Source: Paracidovorax avenae
GTDB lineage: Bacteria > Pseudomonadota > Gammaproteobacteria > Burkholderiales > Burkholderiaceae_C
Length of the DNA: 64,000 nucleotides
Reading direction: 5' to 3'
Assembly: GCF_040892545.1 (NCBI RefSeq)
Contig: NZ_CP156079.1
Span: 310,001 to 374,000 of the forward strand
Below are positions 30,867 through 39,687 of this stretch, piece by piece (the first letter of the stretch is position 1; every line of letters begins with the position of its first letter). The position numbers and the translations under genes were made by a program. The notes beneath the pieces are model-generated. The model was not told the origin of the DNA. It made no database searches and worked only from the letters and a program-made list of their open reading frames with translations.

Positions 30867-30908
30867 GCCTACCCCTCCTGGGTAGGCTTCTGGTATCAAT
30901 GGATACCA
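30867..30908. promoter_or_regulatory. Pair of perfect inverted repeats
   Basis: GCCTACCC-N5-GGGTAGGC (30867-30887) is followed after three bases by TGGTATC-AATG-GATACCA (30891-30908). They sit in the 227-base region between the divergent secreted-protein and candidate-toxin genes. They could be operators or transcript hairpins; no T-tract follows. Confidence 0.4.
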
Positions 30909-31028
30909 AAAATGACCTTTGTGACGGGTCGTTGCGCAACCGCGGCGTCCTGCGCTGGTACGGTTGGCACCAGCTTCACGGCACCACTTTTTCCGGAACG
31001 GGGCGCGTCAGAACGGGCAGGAGGAGAC

Positions 31029-31742
31029 ATGACGACCGACAACGACAATTCCGCAAAGGACCGCTCAGCGTTCGAGACCGCCATCTGGATGCTCAAGGTG
31101 GAGATGGGCAATGCCGGCGCGCACATGACCATCGACGCGAATGCCCGGCTCGCCTATACCCGCCAGATCGACGCCATGGCCAACGAGCTGCGCGCGCAGG
31201 CCCTGTCGGGGAACATCACCTGGGCGCAGGCCGCCCAGCAGGCGCAGGACACGCGCAACGTGATCATGGAAGTGATCCGCGGCCGCAGCACCCCGTTCGG
31301 GCGGGCCATGGCGCAGCAGCTCAAGGCCGAAGGCAAGACGCTCAATGAACTCATCGCGCGCAAGGTGCAGCAGCTGCACGGCCCGGGCGCGCAGTTCGAC
31401 CGGCTCACGGCGGCACAGCAGAACGGCGTCTATGCGGAGATCGTGAAATCCGCGGGCAAATCCAACCCGCGCGTCACCCAGACGATGCGGGGGCTGTCGC
31501 GCGCGGGGCGGGGTCTCATCGTGCTGTCGCTGGCACTGTCGGTCTACAACGTGGCGACGGCGCAGGACAAGGTGGCGGCGGCCGGCAGGGAGGTGGCCGT
31601 CACGGGAGCCGGCATCGGCGGCGGCATCGCCGGCGGCGCGCTCGCGGGCCTGGCCTGCGGTCCGGGGGCTCCGGTCTGCGTCGCGGTCGGAGCCTTCGTG
31701 GGCGGGGCGCTGGCCGCTTTCGGCGTGGACATGCTCTGGTGA
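31029..31742 (+). CDS. Candidate membrane-acting toxin with C-terminal glycine zipper
   Basis: 237 residues without a signal peptide. A helical, charged N-terminal part (1-160) is followed by a hydrophobic segment (RGLIVLSLALSVYNVA, 161-176) and a long Gly/Ala-rich zipper (about 192-231; VTGAGIGGGIAGGALAGLACG). This is the layout of secreted pore-forming or membrane-inserting effectors. A gene for an acidic cytoplasmic protein follows 12 bases later, as for an immunity gene. ATG 31029 has GGAGGAGA upstream; the open frame further upstream is unsupported. No VgrG, PAAR or Rhs gene is nearby. The toxin role is an inference. Confidence 0.55.
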   Translation: MTTDNDNSAKDRSAFETAIWMLKVEMGNAGAHMTIDANARLAYTRQIDAMANELRAQALSGNITWAQAAQQAQDTRNVIMEVIRGRSTPFGRAMAQQLKAEGKTLNELIARKVQQLHGPGAQFDRLTAAQQNGVYAEIVKSAGKSNPRVTQTMRGLSRAGRGLIVLSLALSVYNVATAQDKVAAAGREVAVTGAGIGGGIAGGALAGLACGPGAPVCVAVGAFVGGALAAFGVDMLW

Positions 31743-31754
31743 GGCGCCCGGCCC

Positions 31755-32228
31755 ATGGATGTCCTCGCTCCCGAAGAACTCTCCCTCCACCTCCTGCGGG
31801 AGGCCGACGCGCGGCACAAGCCGCTGAGCGACATCGTGCTGGCCGGGCAGCGCACGGGCCGCACCGTGGAGGCCGCGCTGCTGGAGGCAGCGTTCCGCTG
31901 CGACAGCGGCTATCTGCTGTTCACCACCGACGATGTGCCGGACGAGGAATTCCTCGGCATCCACCTCTTCAGCCCCACCCTCGAGCTGCTGGATTCCGCC
32001 ACCCTCGGCGGCATGTATTCGACCGGCAGCTTCCTGCTGCTGGGCGTGGAGGGAACGGACACGGTGCGGTTCCGGTTCATCGGCGGCACCGACTGGCGGC
32101 TGAGGGTGCTGCCCCGGCCCCGCCTGCGCGTGCCCCTGATGCCGGAGGCGCGCGGGGTGTCGAGGCCGCTGGGATTCTCGCGCCGCTTCGAGATCACCGG
32201 GCGGCCGCAGCGCGAACTGTCGGACTGA
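31755..32228 (+). CDS. Candidate immunity-type protein
   Basis: 157 residues, soluble, acidic in its first half, with an alpha/beta pattern (GYLLFTTDDVPDEEFLGIHLFS, then FLLLGVEGTDTVRFRFIGG). No family is recognised. It is translated from an ATG 12 bases after the glycine-zipper gene and is probably cotranscribed. The pairing of a zipper protein with a small soluble partner fits an effector-immunity module; a regulator or accessory protein is the alternative. Confidence 0.6.
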   Translation: MDVLAPEELSLHLLREADARHKPLSDIVLAGQRTGRTVEAALLEAAFRCDSGYLLFTTDDVPDEEFLGIHLFSPTLELLDSATLGGMYSTGSFLLLGVEGTDTVRFRFIGGTDWRLRVLPRPRLRVPLMPEARGVSRPLGFSRRFEITGRPQRELSD

Positions 32229-32238
32229 CCGGGGTGGC

Positions 32239-32742
32239 TCAGGGCGCGGGGCTGGCGAGCGCCGCCTCGATGTCCCCGGCGAGCGACGCGGGTTTGTCGG
32301 TGGGCGCGTAGCGGCGGATCACCTGGCCGTCCCGGCCGATGAGGAACTTGGTGAAGTTCCACTTGATGGCCTTCGTGCCGAGCAGGCCCGGGGCTTCCGC
32401 GGTCAGCCAGCGGTAGAGCGGCGGCGCCCCGGATCCGTTCACGTCGATCTTGGCCATCATCGGGAAATCCACGCCGTAGTTGCGCTGGCAGAACGTGGCG
32501 ATCTCCCCGTTCGATCCCGGATCCTGCCGGCCGAACTGGTTGCAGGGAAAGCCCAGCACGACGAGCCCGCGGTCCGCATAGCGCTGGTGCAGTTCCTGCA
32601 GGCCCGCGAACTGCGGCGTGAAGCCGCAGGCGCTGGCGGTGTTCACGATGAGCAGCACGCGGCCCTCGTACTGGCGCAGGGGCACCGTCTGGCCGTCCAT
32701 CTGCAGGGCATCGAAATCGTAGGCGCGGGTCATGTCGGGCAT
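32239..32742 (-). CDS. Glutathione peroxidase (BtuE-like)
   Basis: 167 residues of the thioredoxin-fold peroxidase family. The catalytic set is present: Cys in NTASACGFTPQ, Gln in FPCNQFGRQDPG, and Trp and Asn in WNFTKFLI. It reduces hydroperoxides with glutathione or thioredoxin. An internal ATG nine bases in (32733) is an equally good start. It converges with the candidate immunity gene; the stops are only 10 bases apart. Confidence 0.92.
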   Translation of the reverse strand: MPDMTRAYDFDALQMDGQTVPLRQYEGRVLLIVNTASACGFTPQFAGLQELHQRYADRGLVVLGFPCNQFGRQDPGSNGEIATFCQRNYGVDFPMMAKIDVNGSGAPPLYRWLTAEAPGLLGTKAIKWNFTKFLIGRDGQVIRRYAPTDKPASLAGDIEAALASPAP

Positions 32743-32772
32743 TCTCCGGAAAGCCCCGCAGGCCCGGCGCGG

Positions 32773-33816
32773 TCAGGGCGACTTCGCCGTTGCGGGAGTC
32801 CCATTGTCGCCAGCGAAGTAGGGGATCAGCACGCGGTTGCCTTCGCTGCCCGTGGCGCGCAGGTATTCCACCGCCAGGTTCTCGCCGAGCCGGCGCATCT
32901 CGCGCCGCAGTTCCGGCTCGGGCGTCTCCACCCGGATGCCGTTGCGTGCGAGTTCGGCCATCGAGGCCGATGAAGCCGCATCGCTCGCGGCCCACCCGCG
33001 TTTCTGCGCCTCCTCCGCGGCTGCCTGCACTGAACGGCGCGTGGCTTCCGGCAAGGCCATCCATTTCGCCTTGTTCGCTATCACGAGGTTCTTGGGGTAC
33101 CAGCCGCGCACGTTGTAGAAGTACTTCACGGGAGACTCCCACACCCTGCCGTCCACGCCCGTCGCGGGCGAGGTGAACATCGCGTCCACGCGCCGGTCTG
33201 CCAGGGCCTGCGGTATGCCCTGGGTCGGTACCTCCACCGGCGTGGCGCCCACGAGTTGCGCGAGGCGCTCGGTACTGGGGTTGTAGGTGCGCATCTTCGC
33301 GCCGCGCAGATCGGTGACGGAATGGATGGGCCGCACGGTGAAAAGGCCCTGCGCCGGCCACGGCACGGCATACAGCACGACCAGGCCCTGGCGGTCCAGC
33401 GCCTCCTGCAGGACGGGGCGCTGCGCATTCCAGAAGCGCAGCGCGTCCTCGTAGCTGTTCACGATGAAGGGCAGCGTGTCCGCCCCGGCGATCTTCGCGT
33501 CGCCGGAGAGGGCGCTGAGCAGCACCTCGCCCGCCGCGATCTCGCCCGAGCGGACCTTGGCCGCGATCTCGGAGAGCTTCGCCGCACTGTTGTCGGGACG
33601 CAGTTCGACAACCAGGGCGCCGCGGGTCCGGGCATTCACGTCGTCTGCGAACTGGCGCAGGTTCACCGTGTGGAAGAGGGAGGCGGGGTAGCCTGAGGCG
33701 AGCGTCCAGGGGGCAGGCTCGGCCGCCCTGGCCGGCAGTGCCAGGCAGGCGACGGCCAGCGCCGTGGCGCCTGCCCGGCTGAAGCGGCGGCGGGCGGGAC
33801 TGGAGAGAGGGGGCAT
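32773..33816 (-). CDS. TRAP transporter DctP-family solute-binding protein (orphan)
   Basis: 347 residues. The signal region (ARRRFSRAGATALAVACLALPARA) resembles a Tat leader. The mature protein has DctP features: ASGYPASLFHTVNLRQFADDV, the RTYNPSTERLAQLVGATPV block and conserved Arg-containing substrate site, and a GWYPKNLVIANKAKW segment. It binds an organic acid for a TRAP transporter, but no dctQ or dctM gene accompanies it. ATG 33816 is chosen over 33846 because it begins directly before the signal peptide. Confidence 0.87.
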   Translation of the reverse strand: MPPLSSPARRRFSRAGATALAVACLALPARAAEPAPWTLASGYPASLFHTVNLRQFADDVNARTRGALVVELRPDNSAAKLSEIAAKVRSGEIAAGEVLLSALSGDAKIAGADTLPFIVNSYEDALRFWNAQRPVLQEALDRQGLVVLYAVPWPAQGLFTVRPIHSVTDLRGAKMRTYNPSTERLAQLVGATPVEVPTQGIPQALADRRVDAMFTSPATGVDGRVWESPVKYFYNVRGWYPKNLVIANKAKWMALPEATRRSVQAAAEEAQKRGWAASDAASSASMAELARNGIRVETPEPELRREMRRLGENLAVEYLRATGSEGNRVLIPYFAGDNGTPATAKSP

Positions 33817-33982
33817 GGGGACGGCTCCTGGACTGCGCGGAGCCACCGATGCGGCAGCGAGGACGCGCTGTGCCGCGATGATCGCAACAACCCTCCCCCC
33901 GGCTGGACGGAAAGTGCAGGCAAATCCGCTTTGCGGAACGGATTCGCGCGAAAACAGGATCGTTCGTTGTTTTTCGGCCGAT

Positions 33983-34858
33983 TCAGCGCCGCTGCAGCGA
34001 GGCCAGCAGCGCGGCCAGCACGATCATCCCGCCGCCCAGCAGGGTGCGCGGCTGCAGCGTGGCCGCCGAGAGCAGCACCGACGATACGCTGGCGAACACC
34101 ACTTCGGAGAGCATCACGATGGCCGTCGTCCCTGCCGCGAGCCGGGACGCGCCGAACTGCAACGCCCAGTTGCCCAGCAGCAGCACGCCCGCGAGCAGCG
34201 CCGCCGTGGCGATCCATGTGGCGTTCGGGGCGGGGAAGGGCTCCACCACGCCCACATGCAGGCCGATGGTGCCCACCACGAGCGCCATCAGCATGCAGCC
34301 GCCGAACATCGAGAACATGCGGGCCTGCCCCGGCACCGCATGCAGGCGCCGCAGCGTGACGTTGGTGAGCGCGAACATGAAGCCGCCCAGCAGGGCGAGG
34401 CCGTCGGCCATCGTCAGCCCGTGCAGCAGTGCCCGCCCGGAGGCGCCCTCGGGCCAGATCACCAGCACCACGCCCGCGAAGGCCAGCGCCAGCCGTGCGA
34501 TCGCCCCGGCCGTGGGCCGCTCCCCGAGCACCTTCCAGGCCAGCAGCACCGCCCAGGCGGGCATGAGGTAGAACAGCAGGATCACGCGCACCACGTCGCC
34601 CACGGTGACCGCCCAGTTGAAGGCCACGTTGTTCAGGCCCGAACTGAGGGCGAGCAGCCACAGCTGCGGATGCGCGCGCACCTGCGCCCAGAGGCCCGGG
34701 CGCAGCGCCAGCAGCGCGATCAGCACGCCGCAATACATCAGTGCCGTGGCCCAGAGCGGGTGCAGGCCGGCCCCGTGCATCAGCCGGAAGGGCCACCATG
34801 CCAGCCCCCAGACGAAGGCATTGAACAGCAGGGCGAGGATGGGCAGCGGGGAGGTCAT
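33983..34858 (-). CDS. EamA-family (DMT) exporter
   Basis: 291 residues and about ten hydrophobic helices forming two EamA repeats (the second includes LALLGGFMFALTNVTLRRL). These inner-membrane proteins export small metabolites; the substrate here is unknown. Upstream lplT lies 87 bases away on the same strand. Confidence 0.87.
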   Translation of the reverse strand: MTSPLPILALLFNAFVWGLAWWPFRLMHGAGLHPLWATALMYCGVLIALLALRPGLWAQVRAHPQLWLLALSSGLNNVAFNWAVTVGDVVRVILLFYLMPAWAVLLAWKVLGERPTAGAIARLALAFAGVVLVIWPEGASGRALLHGLTMADGLALLGGFMFALTNVTLRRLHAVPGQARMFSMFGGCMLMALVVGTIGLHVGVVEPFPAPNATWIATAALLAGVLLLGNWALQFGASRLAAGTTAIVMLSEVVFASVSSVLLSAATLQPRTLLGGGMIVLAALLASLQRR

Positions 34859-34945
34859 GGGAAATCCGGGCCGCGATGGCGGCGGGTGCCTGGACGCGGA
34901 TGCCCCGCGCTCCGGCGCCGGGCGCGGCCCGCGGGGGCCGGTGCT

Positions 34946-36226
34946 TCAGTGGTGGTGGTCGTGCCGCGCGATGTGCAGCAGGTGTTCCACCTCGTCGTGA
35001 TAGCGGGTGCAATTGTGGATGTGCCAGCGCCGGATCAGCCACATCACGCCCGCCACCACGAGCCCGAAGACCGTGATCGCGCCGAACACCGACAGCCCCA
35101 TCTTGAGCGACAGGCTGTAGAACGCGCCCAACCCGAGGATGGCCGCCTGCTCGTTGAAGTTCTGCACGGCGATGGAGCGGCCCGCGCCCATGAGGTTGTG
35201 GCCGCGGTGCTGCAGCAGCGCGTTCATGGGCACGACGAGGTAGCCGCCCAGGCCGCCCAGCAGGATCAGGAAGGGGATGGCGATCCAGATGCTCTTGATG
35301 AAGACCATCAGGATCAGCAGCACGCCCATGGCTATGCCCAGCGGGATGACCTTGGTGGCCATGTCCAGCCGCATGCGCATGGAGGCCACCACGGCCCCCA
35401 CCGCGGTGCCGATGGCCACCACGCCCGTGAGCGCCGAGGCCTGGGTGGTGTTGTAGGCCAGGGCGGCGGCTGCCCAGGCCAGCACGATGAACTTCAGGTT
35501 GCCGCCGGCGCCCCAGAAGAGGGTGGTGGTGGCCAGGGAGATCTGCCCGAGCTTGTCGCGCCAGAGGCGGTTGTTGCAGGCCCAGAAATCGGGCAGCAGC
35601 GCCAGCGGGTTGCGCGGCATGGGGCGCATCTCGACGCCGGTGTGCGGGATGCGGGTGTTGAACCAGGCCGCGGCCAGGTACACCGCGATGAGCGTGGCGA
35701 TGGCCGCCTCGGCTGCGGTGTCCACGCCGGTGTCCACGAACGGGATGTCCACCGACAGCAGCCATCCGGAGATGTTGGGGCCCACCAGCTGTCCGCCCAG
35801 CAGCACGCCCAGGATGATGGAGGCGATCGTGAGGCCCTCGATCCAGCCGTTGGCCTTGACCAGCTGGGAGGCCGGCAGCAGTTCGGTGAGGATGCCGTAC
35901 TTGGCGGGGGAATAGGCCGCGGCGCCCAGGCCCACCACCGCATAGGCGATGAGCGGATGGGAGCCGAACAGCATCATGAGGCAGCCGACGACCTTGATCG
36001 CGTTGCTCACGAACATGACCTTGCCCTTGGGCATCGCGTCCGCGAAGGCGCCCACGAAGGGCGCCAGCACCACGTAGAACAGGGCGAACATCGGCACCAG
36101 CGCGGCCCGCTGCCATTCCGGGGAGCCGTTGGTGCGCAGCAGTTCGACGGCCGCCACGAAGAGTGCGTTGTCGGCCAGCGAGCTGCAGAACTGCGCCGAC
36201 ATGATGGTGTAGAAACCGCGCTTCAT
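34946..36226 (-). CDS. lplT: Lysophospholipid transporter
   Basis: 426 residues of the MFS LplT type, starting MKRGFYTIMSAQFCSSLADNAL, with about twelve helices and the family stretch AYSPAKYGILTELLP. It flips lysophospholipids across the inner membrane for re-acylation. In enterobacteria it pairs with the acyltransferase Aas, which is not present here. The C-terminus is extended by a His-rich tail (about 30 residues ending HDHHH). It is divergent from alr. Confidence 0.9.
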   Translation of the reverse strand: MKRGFYTIMSAQFCSSLADNALFVAAVELLRTNGSPEWQRAALVPMFALFYVVLAPFVGAFADAMPKGKVMFVSNAIKVVGCLMMLFGSHPLIAYAVVGLGAAAYSPAKYGILTELLPASQLVKANGWIEGLTIASIILGVLLGGQLVGPNISGWLLSVDIPFVDTGVDTAAEAAIATLIAVYLAAAWFNTRIPHTGVEMRPMPRNPLALLPDFWACNNRLWRDKLGQISLATTTLFWGAGGNLKFIVLAWAAAALAYNTTQASALTGVVAIGTAVGAVVASMRMRLDMATKVIPLGIAMGVLLILMVFIKSIWIAIPFLILLGGLGGYLVVPMNALLQHRGHNLMGAGRSIAVQNFNEQAAILGLGAFYSLSLKMGLSVFGAITVFGLVVAGVMWLIRRWHIHNCTRYHDEVEHLLHIARHDHHH

Positions 36227-36241
36227 CGAATGGCTGGTGGT

Positions 36242-36260
36242 GCATCAGCGGAACTGATGC
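36242..36260. promoter_or_regulatory. Inverted repeat in the lplT/alr divergent region
   Basis: GCATCAG-CGGAA-CTGATGC is a perfect seven-base dyad 15 bases upstream of the lplT ATG. It would be a hairpin in the lplT leader or an operator. No factor can be assigned. Confidence 0.4.
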
Positions 36261-36364
36261 CCTGTTAAATCTCGGACCCGGCTGCAAGTGACTGGCGGTT
36301 ATATCACGCGCCCTGTACGCTCCGATGCCAGAATTCCTCCCTTTCTGCCTGCCGTCCAGTCCCC

Positions 36365-37474
36365 ATGCCTCGCCCCATACAAGCCACGATCCACACTGCT
36401 GCACTGCAGCAAAACCTGGCGCGTGCCCGTGCCGCCACGCCTGACGCCCGCGTGTGGGCCGTGGTCAAGGCCAATGCCTACGGCCACGGCATCGAGCGCG
36501 CGTTCGAGGGGTTGCGCGGGGCGGACGGCTTCGCGTTGCTGGACCTGGGCGAGGCCGAGCGGGTGCGCCAGCTGGGGTGGCGGGGACCCATCCTGCTGCT
36601 GGAGGGGGTGTTCGAGCCGCGCGACCTGGAACTGTGCTCGCGCCTGTCGCTGTGGCACGCGGTGCACTGCGACGAGCAGATCGACTGGCTCTCCGCGCAC
36701 AAGACGCATGCGCCGCACCGCGTGTTCCTCAAGATGAATTCGGGCATGAACCGCCTGGGGTTCCCGCCGGAGCGCTACCGGGCGGCCTGGGCGCGGCTCA
36801 ATGCCCTCCCGCAGGTGGACGAGATCTCGTTCATGACCCACTTCAGCGACGCCGACGGGCCGCGCGGCATCGCCCACCAGATCGATGCCTTCTGCACTGC
36901 CACGCAGGACCTGCCGGGCGAGCGCACGGTCAGCAACAGCGCCGCCACCCTGCGCCATGCCGGCGGCGACGCGCGGGTGCGCGCCGACTGGGTGCGCGCG
37001 GGCATCGTGCTCTATGGCGGCGCGGCCGACCACCCCGAGCACACGGCGGCGCACTGGGGCCTCGCGCCGACCATGACGCTGTCGGCGCGCATCATCGGCA
37101 CCCAGCAACTGCAGGCCGGCGACACCGTGGGCTACGGCTCCACCTTCACCGCGGACCGGCCGATGACCATCGGCGTGGTGGCCTGCGGCTATGCCGACGG
37201 CTACCCGCGCCACGCCCCCACGGGCACGCCGGTGCTGGTGAACGGCGTGCGCACGCGCATCGTGGGCCGCGTGAGCATGGACATGATCACCGTGGACCTC
37301 ACGCCGTTGCACGAGGCCGGCGTGGAGGCCGGCACGGGCAGCGAAGCCACGCTCTGGGGGCGCGCAGCCTGCGGCGCGGTGCTCGGCATCGACGAGGTGG
37401 CGCAGGCGGCCGGCACGGTAGGGTATGAACTGATGTGTGCGCTCGCTATGCGCGTGCCGGTGGCGGTGGACTGA
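36365..37474 (+). CDS. alr: Alanine racemase
   Basis: 369 residues. The PLP lysine is Lys35 in [13 protein letters not shown] and the second catalytic base is Tyr257 in [22 protein letters not shown] near the C-terminus is also standard. It interconverts L- and D-alanine for peptidoglycan synthesis. The stop overlaps the next ATG (TGATG), so the following membrane-protein gene is translationally coupled. Confidence 0.96.
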   Translation: MPRPIQATIHTAALQQNLARARAATPDARVWAVVKANAYGHGIERAFEGLRGADGFALLDLGEAERVRQLGWRGPILLLEGVFEPRDLELCSRLSLWHAVHCDEQIDWLSAHKTHAPHRVFLKMNSGMNRLGFPPERYRAAWARLNALPQVDEISFMTHFSDADGPRGIAHQIDAFCTATQDLPGERTVSNSAATLRHAGGDARVRADWVRAGIVLYGGAADHPEHTAAHWGLAPTMTLSARIIGTQQLQAGDTVGYGSTFTADRPMTIGVVACGYADGYPRHAPTGTPVLVNGVRTRIVGRVSMDMITVDLTPLHEAGVEAGTGSEATLWGRAACGAVLGIDEVAQAAGTVGYELMCALAMRVPVAVD

Positions 37475-38346
37475 TGCCCTCCGGGCGGGCGCGGCCCGGC
37501 CAGCGCGCCGGGGGATCGAACTGGCGCCGCGTGCGCACGCCCGGGCGCACGCTGGAGGCGTCGCTGCTGAGCCGCTATCGGCTGCGCGTGCACGGCTGGT
37601 GCATCGGCGCCTTCATGATGGCCTTCATGTGGGCGGTTTCGCACACGCAGATGGTGCTGGGCGTGGAGTCGCTCGCCGTGCGCTACCTGGCCACGCTCGG
37701 GGCCGGCTATGCCGCCTACCTGCTGGTGCTGCGGCTCTGGGCGGCGCGGCTGGTCCGGCGGCCTGCCGGCCGGGCGCGGAACCGGGACGAGGACGGCCCC
37801 TATCCCTCCAGCGGAATGGACGTGGCCGATGCGGCCGAAGCCCTGTACGACGCCGGCGATCTCGCGGCCCGGGCGGTACGGGGTGCCGGCGGACGCGCGC
37901 CGGCGCTGCCCCGGTCCGGCGGCGGCGATTTCGCGGGGGCGGGCGCGGATGGCCATTTCGGGGACGCCCTCGGCGACATGGCGGGCAACGCCCTGGGCGC
38001 CGCCGCCGAGGCCGACGAGGGCGCGGTGGTGGTCGTGCCCGTGGTGGCGATCTTCCTCATCGGCGCGGCCGTGCTGTTCGGTGCGGGAGCGCTCGCGCTG
38101 CTGTACTTCGGCTTCGACGTGCTGCTGGCCGTGGCGGTGGAACTGGCGTTCTCCTATGCCACGGCGCGCGCCACCATGGGCGTGGAGCGCGCGGGCTGGC
38201 TCGCGGCCGCCGTGCGCCTCACCTGGAAGCCCCTGCTGGGCGCGCTGCTGTGCGCAGTGGTGCTCGGGGCCGCGCTCGACCGCTTCCTGCCCGAAGCGCG
38301 GTCGCTGCCGCAGGCGGTGCGCATGCTCCAGGGTGGCCACCGCTGA
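37474..38346 (+). CDS. Hypothetical membrane protein coupled to alr
   Basis: 290 residues: a basic N-terminus, two helices around residues 35-85 (FMMAFMWAVSHTQMVL; YAAYLLVLRLWAARLV), a hydrophilic Ala/Gly/Asp-rich middle, then hydrophobic segments (VVVVPVVAIFLIGAAVLF; LALLYFGFDVLLAVAVELAF; LLGALLCAVVLGAAL). I recognise no family. The start codon overlaps the alr stop, and a strong terminator follows, so the two genes form one unit. Confidence 0.75.
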   Translation: MPSGRARPGQRAGGSNWRRVRTPGRTLEASLLSRYRLRVHGWCIGAFMMAFMWAVSHTQMVLGVESLAVRYLATLGAGYAAYLLVLRLWAARLVRRPAGRARNRDEDGPYPSSGMDVADAAEALYDAGDLAARAVRGAGGRAPALPRSGGGDFAGAGADGHFGDALGDMAGNALGAAAEADEGAVVVVPVVAIFLIGAAVLFGAGALALLYFGFDVLLAVAVELAFSYATARATMGVERAGWLAAAVRLTWKPLLGALLCAVVLGAALDRFLPEARSLPQAVRMLQGGHR

Positions 38347-38372
38347 ACCGCGTTGCCGGGCGCATCCGGCAG

Positions 38373-38395
38373 AGTCACCGCGTCGGTGACTTTTT
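38373..38395 (+). terminator. Rho-independent terminator of the alr operon
   Basis: AGTCACCG-CGT-CGGTGACT is an eight-base-pair stem whose last T merges into a run of five T (38391-38395). It lies 27 bases after the membrane-protein stop. Confidence 0.85.
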
Positions 38396-38554
38396 GCGCT
38401 GACGCAATCTGCGGCGCACATTCCCCGCGCCCGCCTGCGCGTTTGCGATGGGTCAAGCGCGCCGCGGGCCGGGCTCCGAAGAATGGTTTCACGGCAGCAC
38501 GGCGCGGGCGACACCGCGGCGGCTGCCGGATGCCATCACACAAGGAGCCCTCCG

Positions 38555-39562
38555 ATGAGAACGCCTGTATTCCTCCTGCGCGCCGCGTTCGGCGCCTGGG
38601 CCTGCGCGGCCCTGGTGGCCGGGACGGCCACGCATGCCGCAGAACCCGTGCAGCCCGTGACCGTGCCGCAGGTGAAGGACCCTGCCCGGGTCGAACTCGG
38701 CAAGAAGCTGTTCTTCGATCCGCGCCTGTCGCGCTCGGGCTTCATTTCCTGCAATTCCTGCCACAACCTCGGCATGGGCGGCTCGGACAACATCCGCACA
38801 TCCATCGGCCACAAGTGGCAGCAGGGACCGATCAACTCGCCCACCGTGCTGAACGCCAGCCAGAACCTCGCGCAGTTCTGGGACGGGCGCGCCAAGGACC
38901 TCAAGGAACAGGCCGGCGGCCCGATCTCCAACCCTGGCGAGATGGGCTTCACGCACGAACTCGCGGTGGACATGCTGCGCTCCATCCCGCAGTACGTGGC
39001 TGAATTCAAGACCGTGTTCGGCACCGACCGACTCACGATCGACGAGGTGACCTCTGCCATCGCGGCGTTCGAGGAAACGCTGGTCACGCCCAATGCGCGC
39101 TTCGACCAGTGGTTGCAGGGCAGAAAGACCGCCATCGACGCGCAGGAGCTGCGCGGCTATGAACTGTTCAAGTCCAGCGGCTGCGTGGCCTGCCACAACG
39201 GCCCGAACCTGGGGGGCGGCTCCTTCCAGAAGATGGGCCTCGTCGAGCCCTACAGGACCACCAACGCCGCCCAGGGCCGCGCGGGCGTGACGGGCAAGGA
39301 CGCGGACCGCTTCCTCTTCAAGGTGCCCACGCTGCGCAACGTGGAGCTCACCTACCCGTACTTCCACGACGGCGGCGCCGACACGCTGGCGCAGGCGGTG
39401 GACGTGATGGGCCGGCTGCAGCTCGGGCGGCGCTTCACCGATGGCGAGAACGCCGACATCGTGGCGTTCCTCAAGACCCTCACGGGCGAGCAGCCGAAGA
39501 TCGTGCTTCCGATCCTGCCGCCGTCGAGCGACAAGACACGGCGCCCACAGCCCTTCGATTGA
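38555..39562 (+). CDS. Di-haem cytochrome c peroxidase
   Basis: 335 residues with a signal peptide (ending near ATHAAE) and two c-type haem sites, CNSCH (Cys66, Cys69, His70) and CVACH (Cys210, Cys213, His214), of the CcpA/MauG superfamily. It reduces hydrogen peroxide to water in the periplasm using electrons from small cytochromes. AAGGAG precedes the ATG by about seven bases. No electron-donor gene is adjacent. Confidence 0.93.
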   Translation: MRTPVFLLRAAFGAWACAALVAGTATHAAEPVQPVTVPQVKDPARVELGKKLFFDPRLSRSGFISCNSCHNLGMGGSDNIRTSIGHKWQQGPINSPTVLNASQNLAQFWDGRAKDLKEQAGGPISNPGEMGFTHELAVDMLRSIPQYVAEFKTVFGTDRLTIDEVTSAIAAFEETLVTPNARFDQWLQGRKTAIDAQELRGYELFKSSGCVACHNGPNLGGGSFQKMGLVEPYRTTNAAQGRAGVTGKDADRFLFKVPTLRNVELTYPYFHDGGADTLAQAVDVMGRLQLGRRFTDGENADIVAFLKTLTGEQPKIVLPILPPSSDKTRRPQPFD

Positions 39563-39687
39563 AGGATGCGGCCTGCGCCCGCCGCCCGCATATCGATACA
39601 ACCACAAAGTCGTTCTGCGGGCACGGCCGGCTTGGCATAGTGGCTGCCTCGCTGCGGAGCAGCCCATCCCGAGACCAAGACACCACC

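Noticed and set aside
39633..39647. Possible sigma-54 promoter before the peptide-type binding protein
   Set aside because: GG-N10-GC spacing is met (TGGCATA-GTGG-CTGC) but the -24 and -12 elements both deviate; such matches are frequent by chance in this GC-rich DNA.
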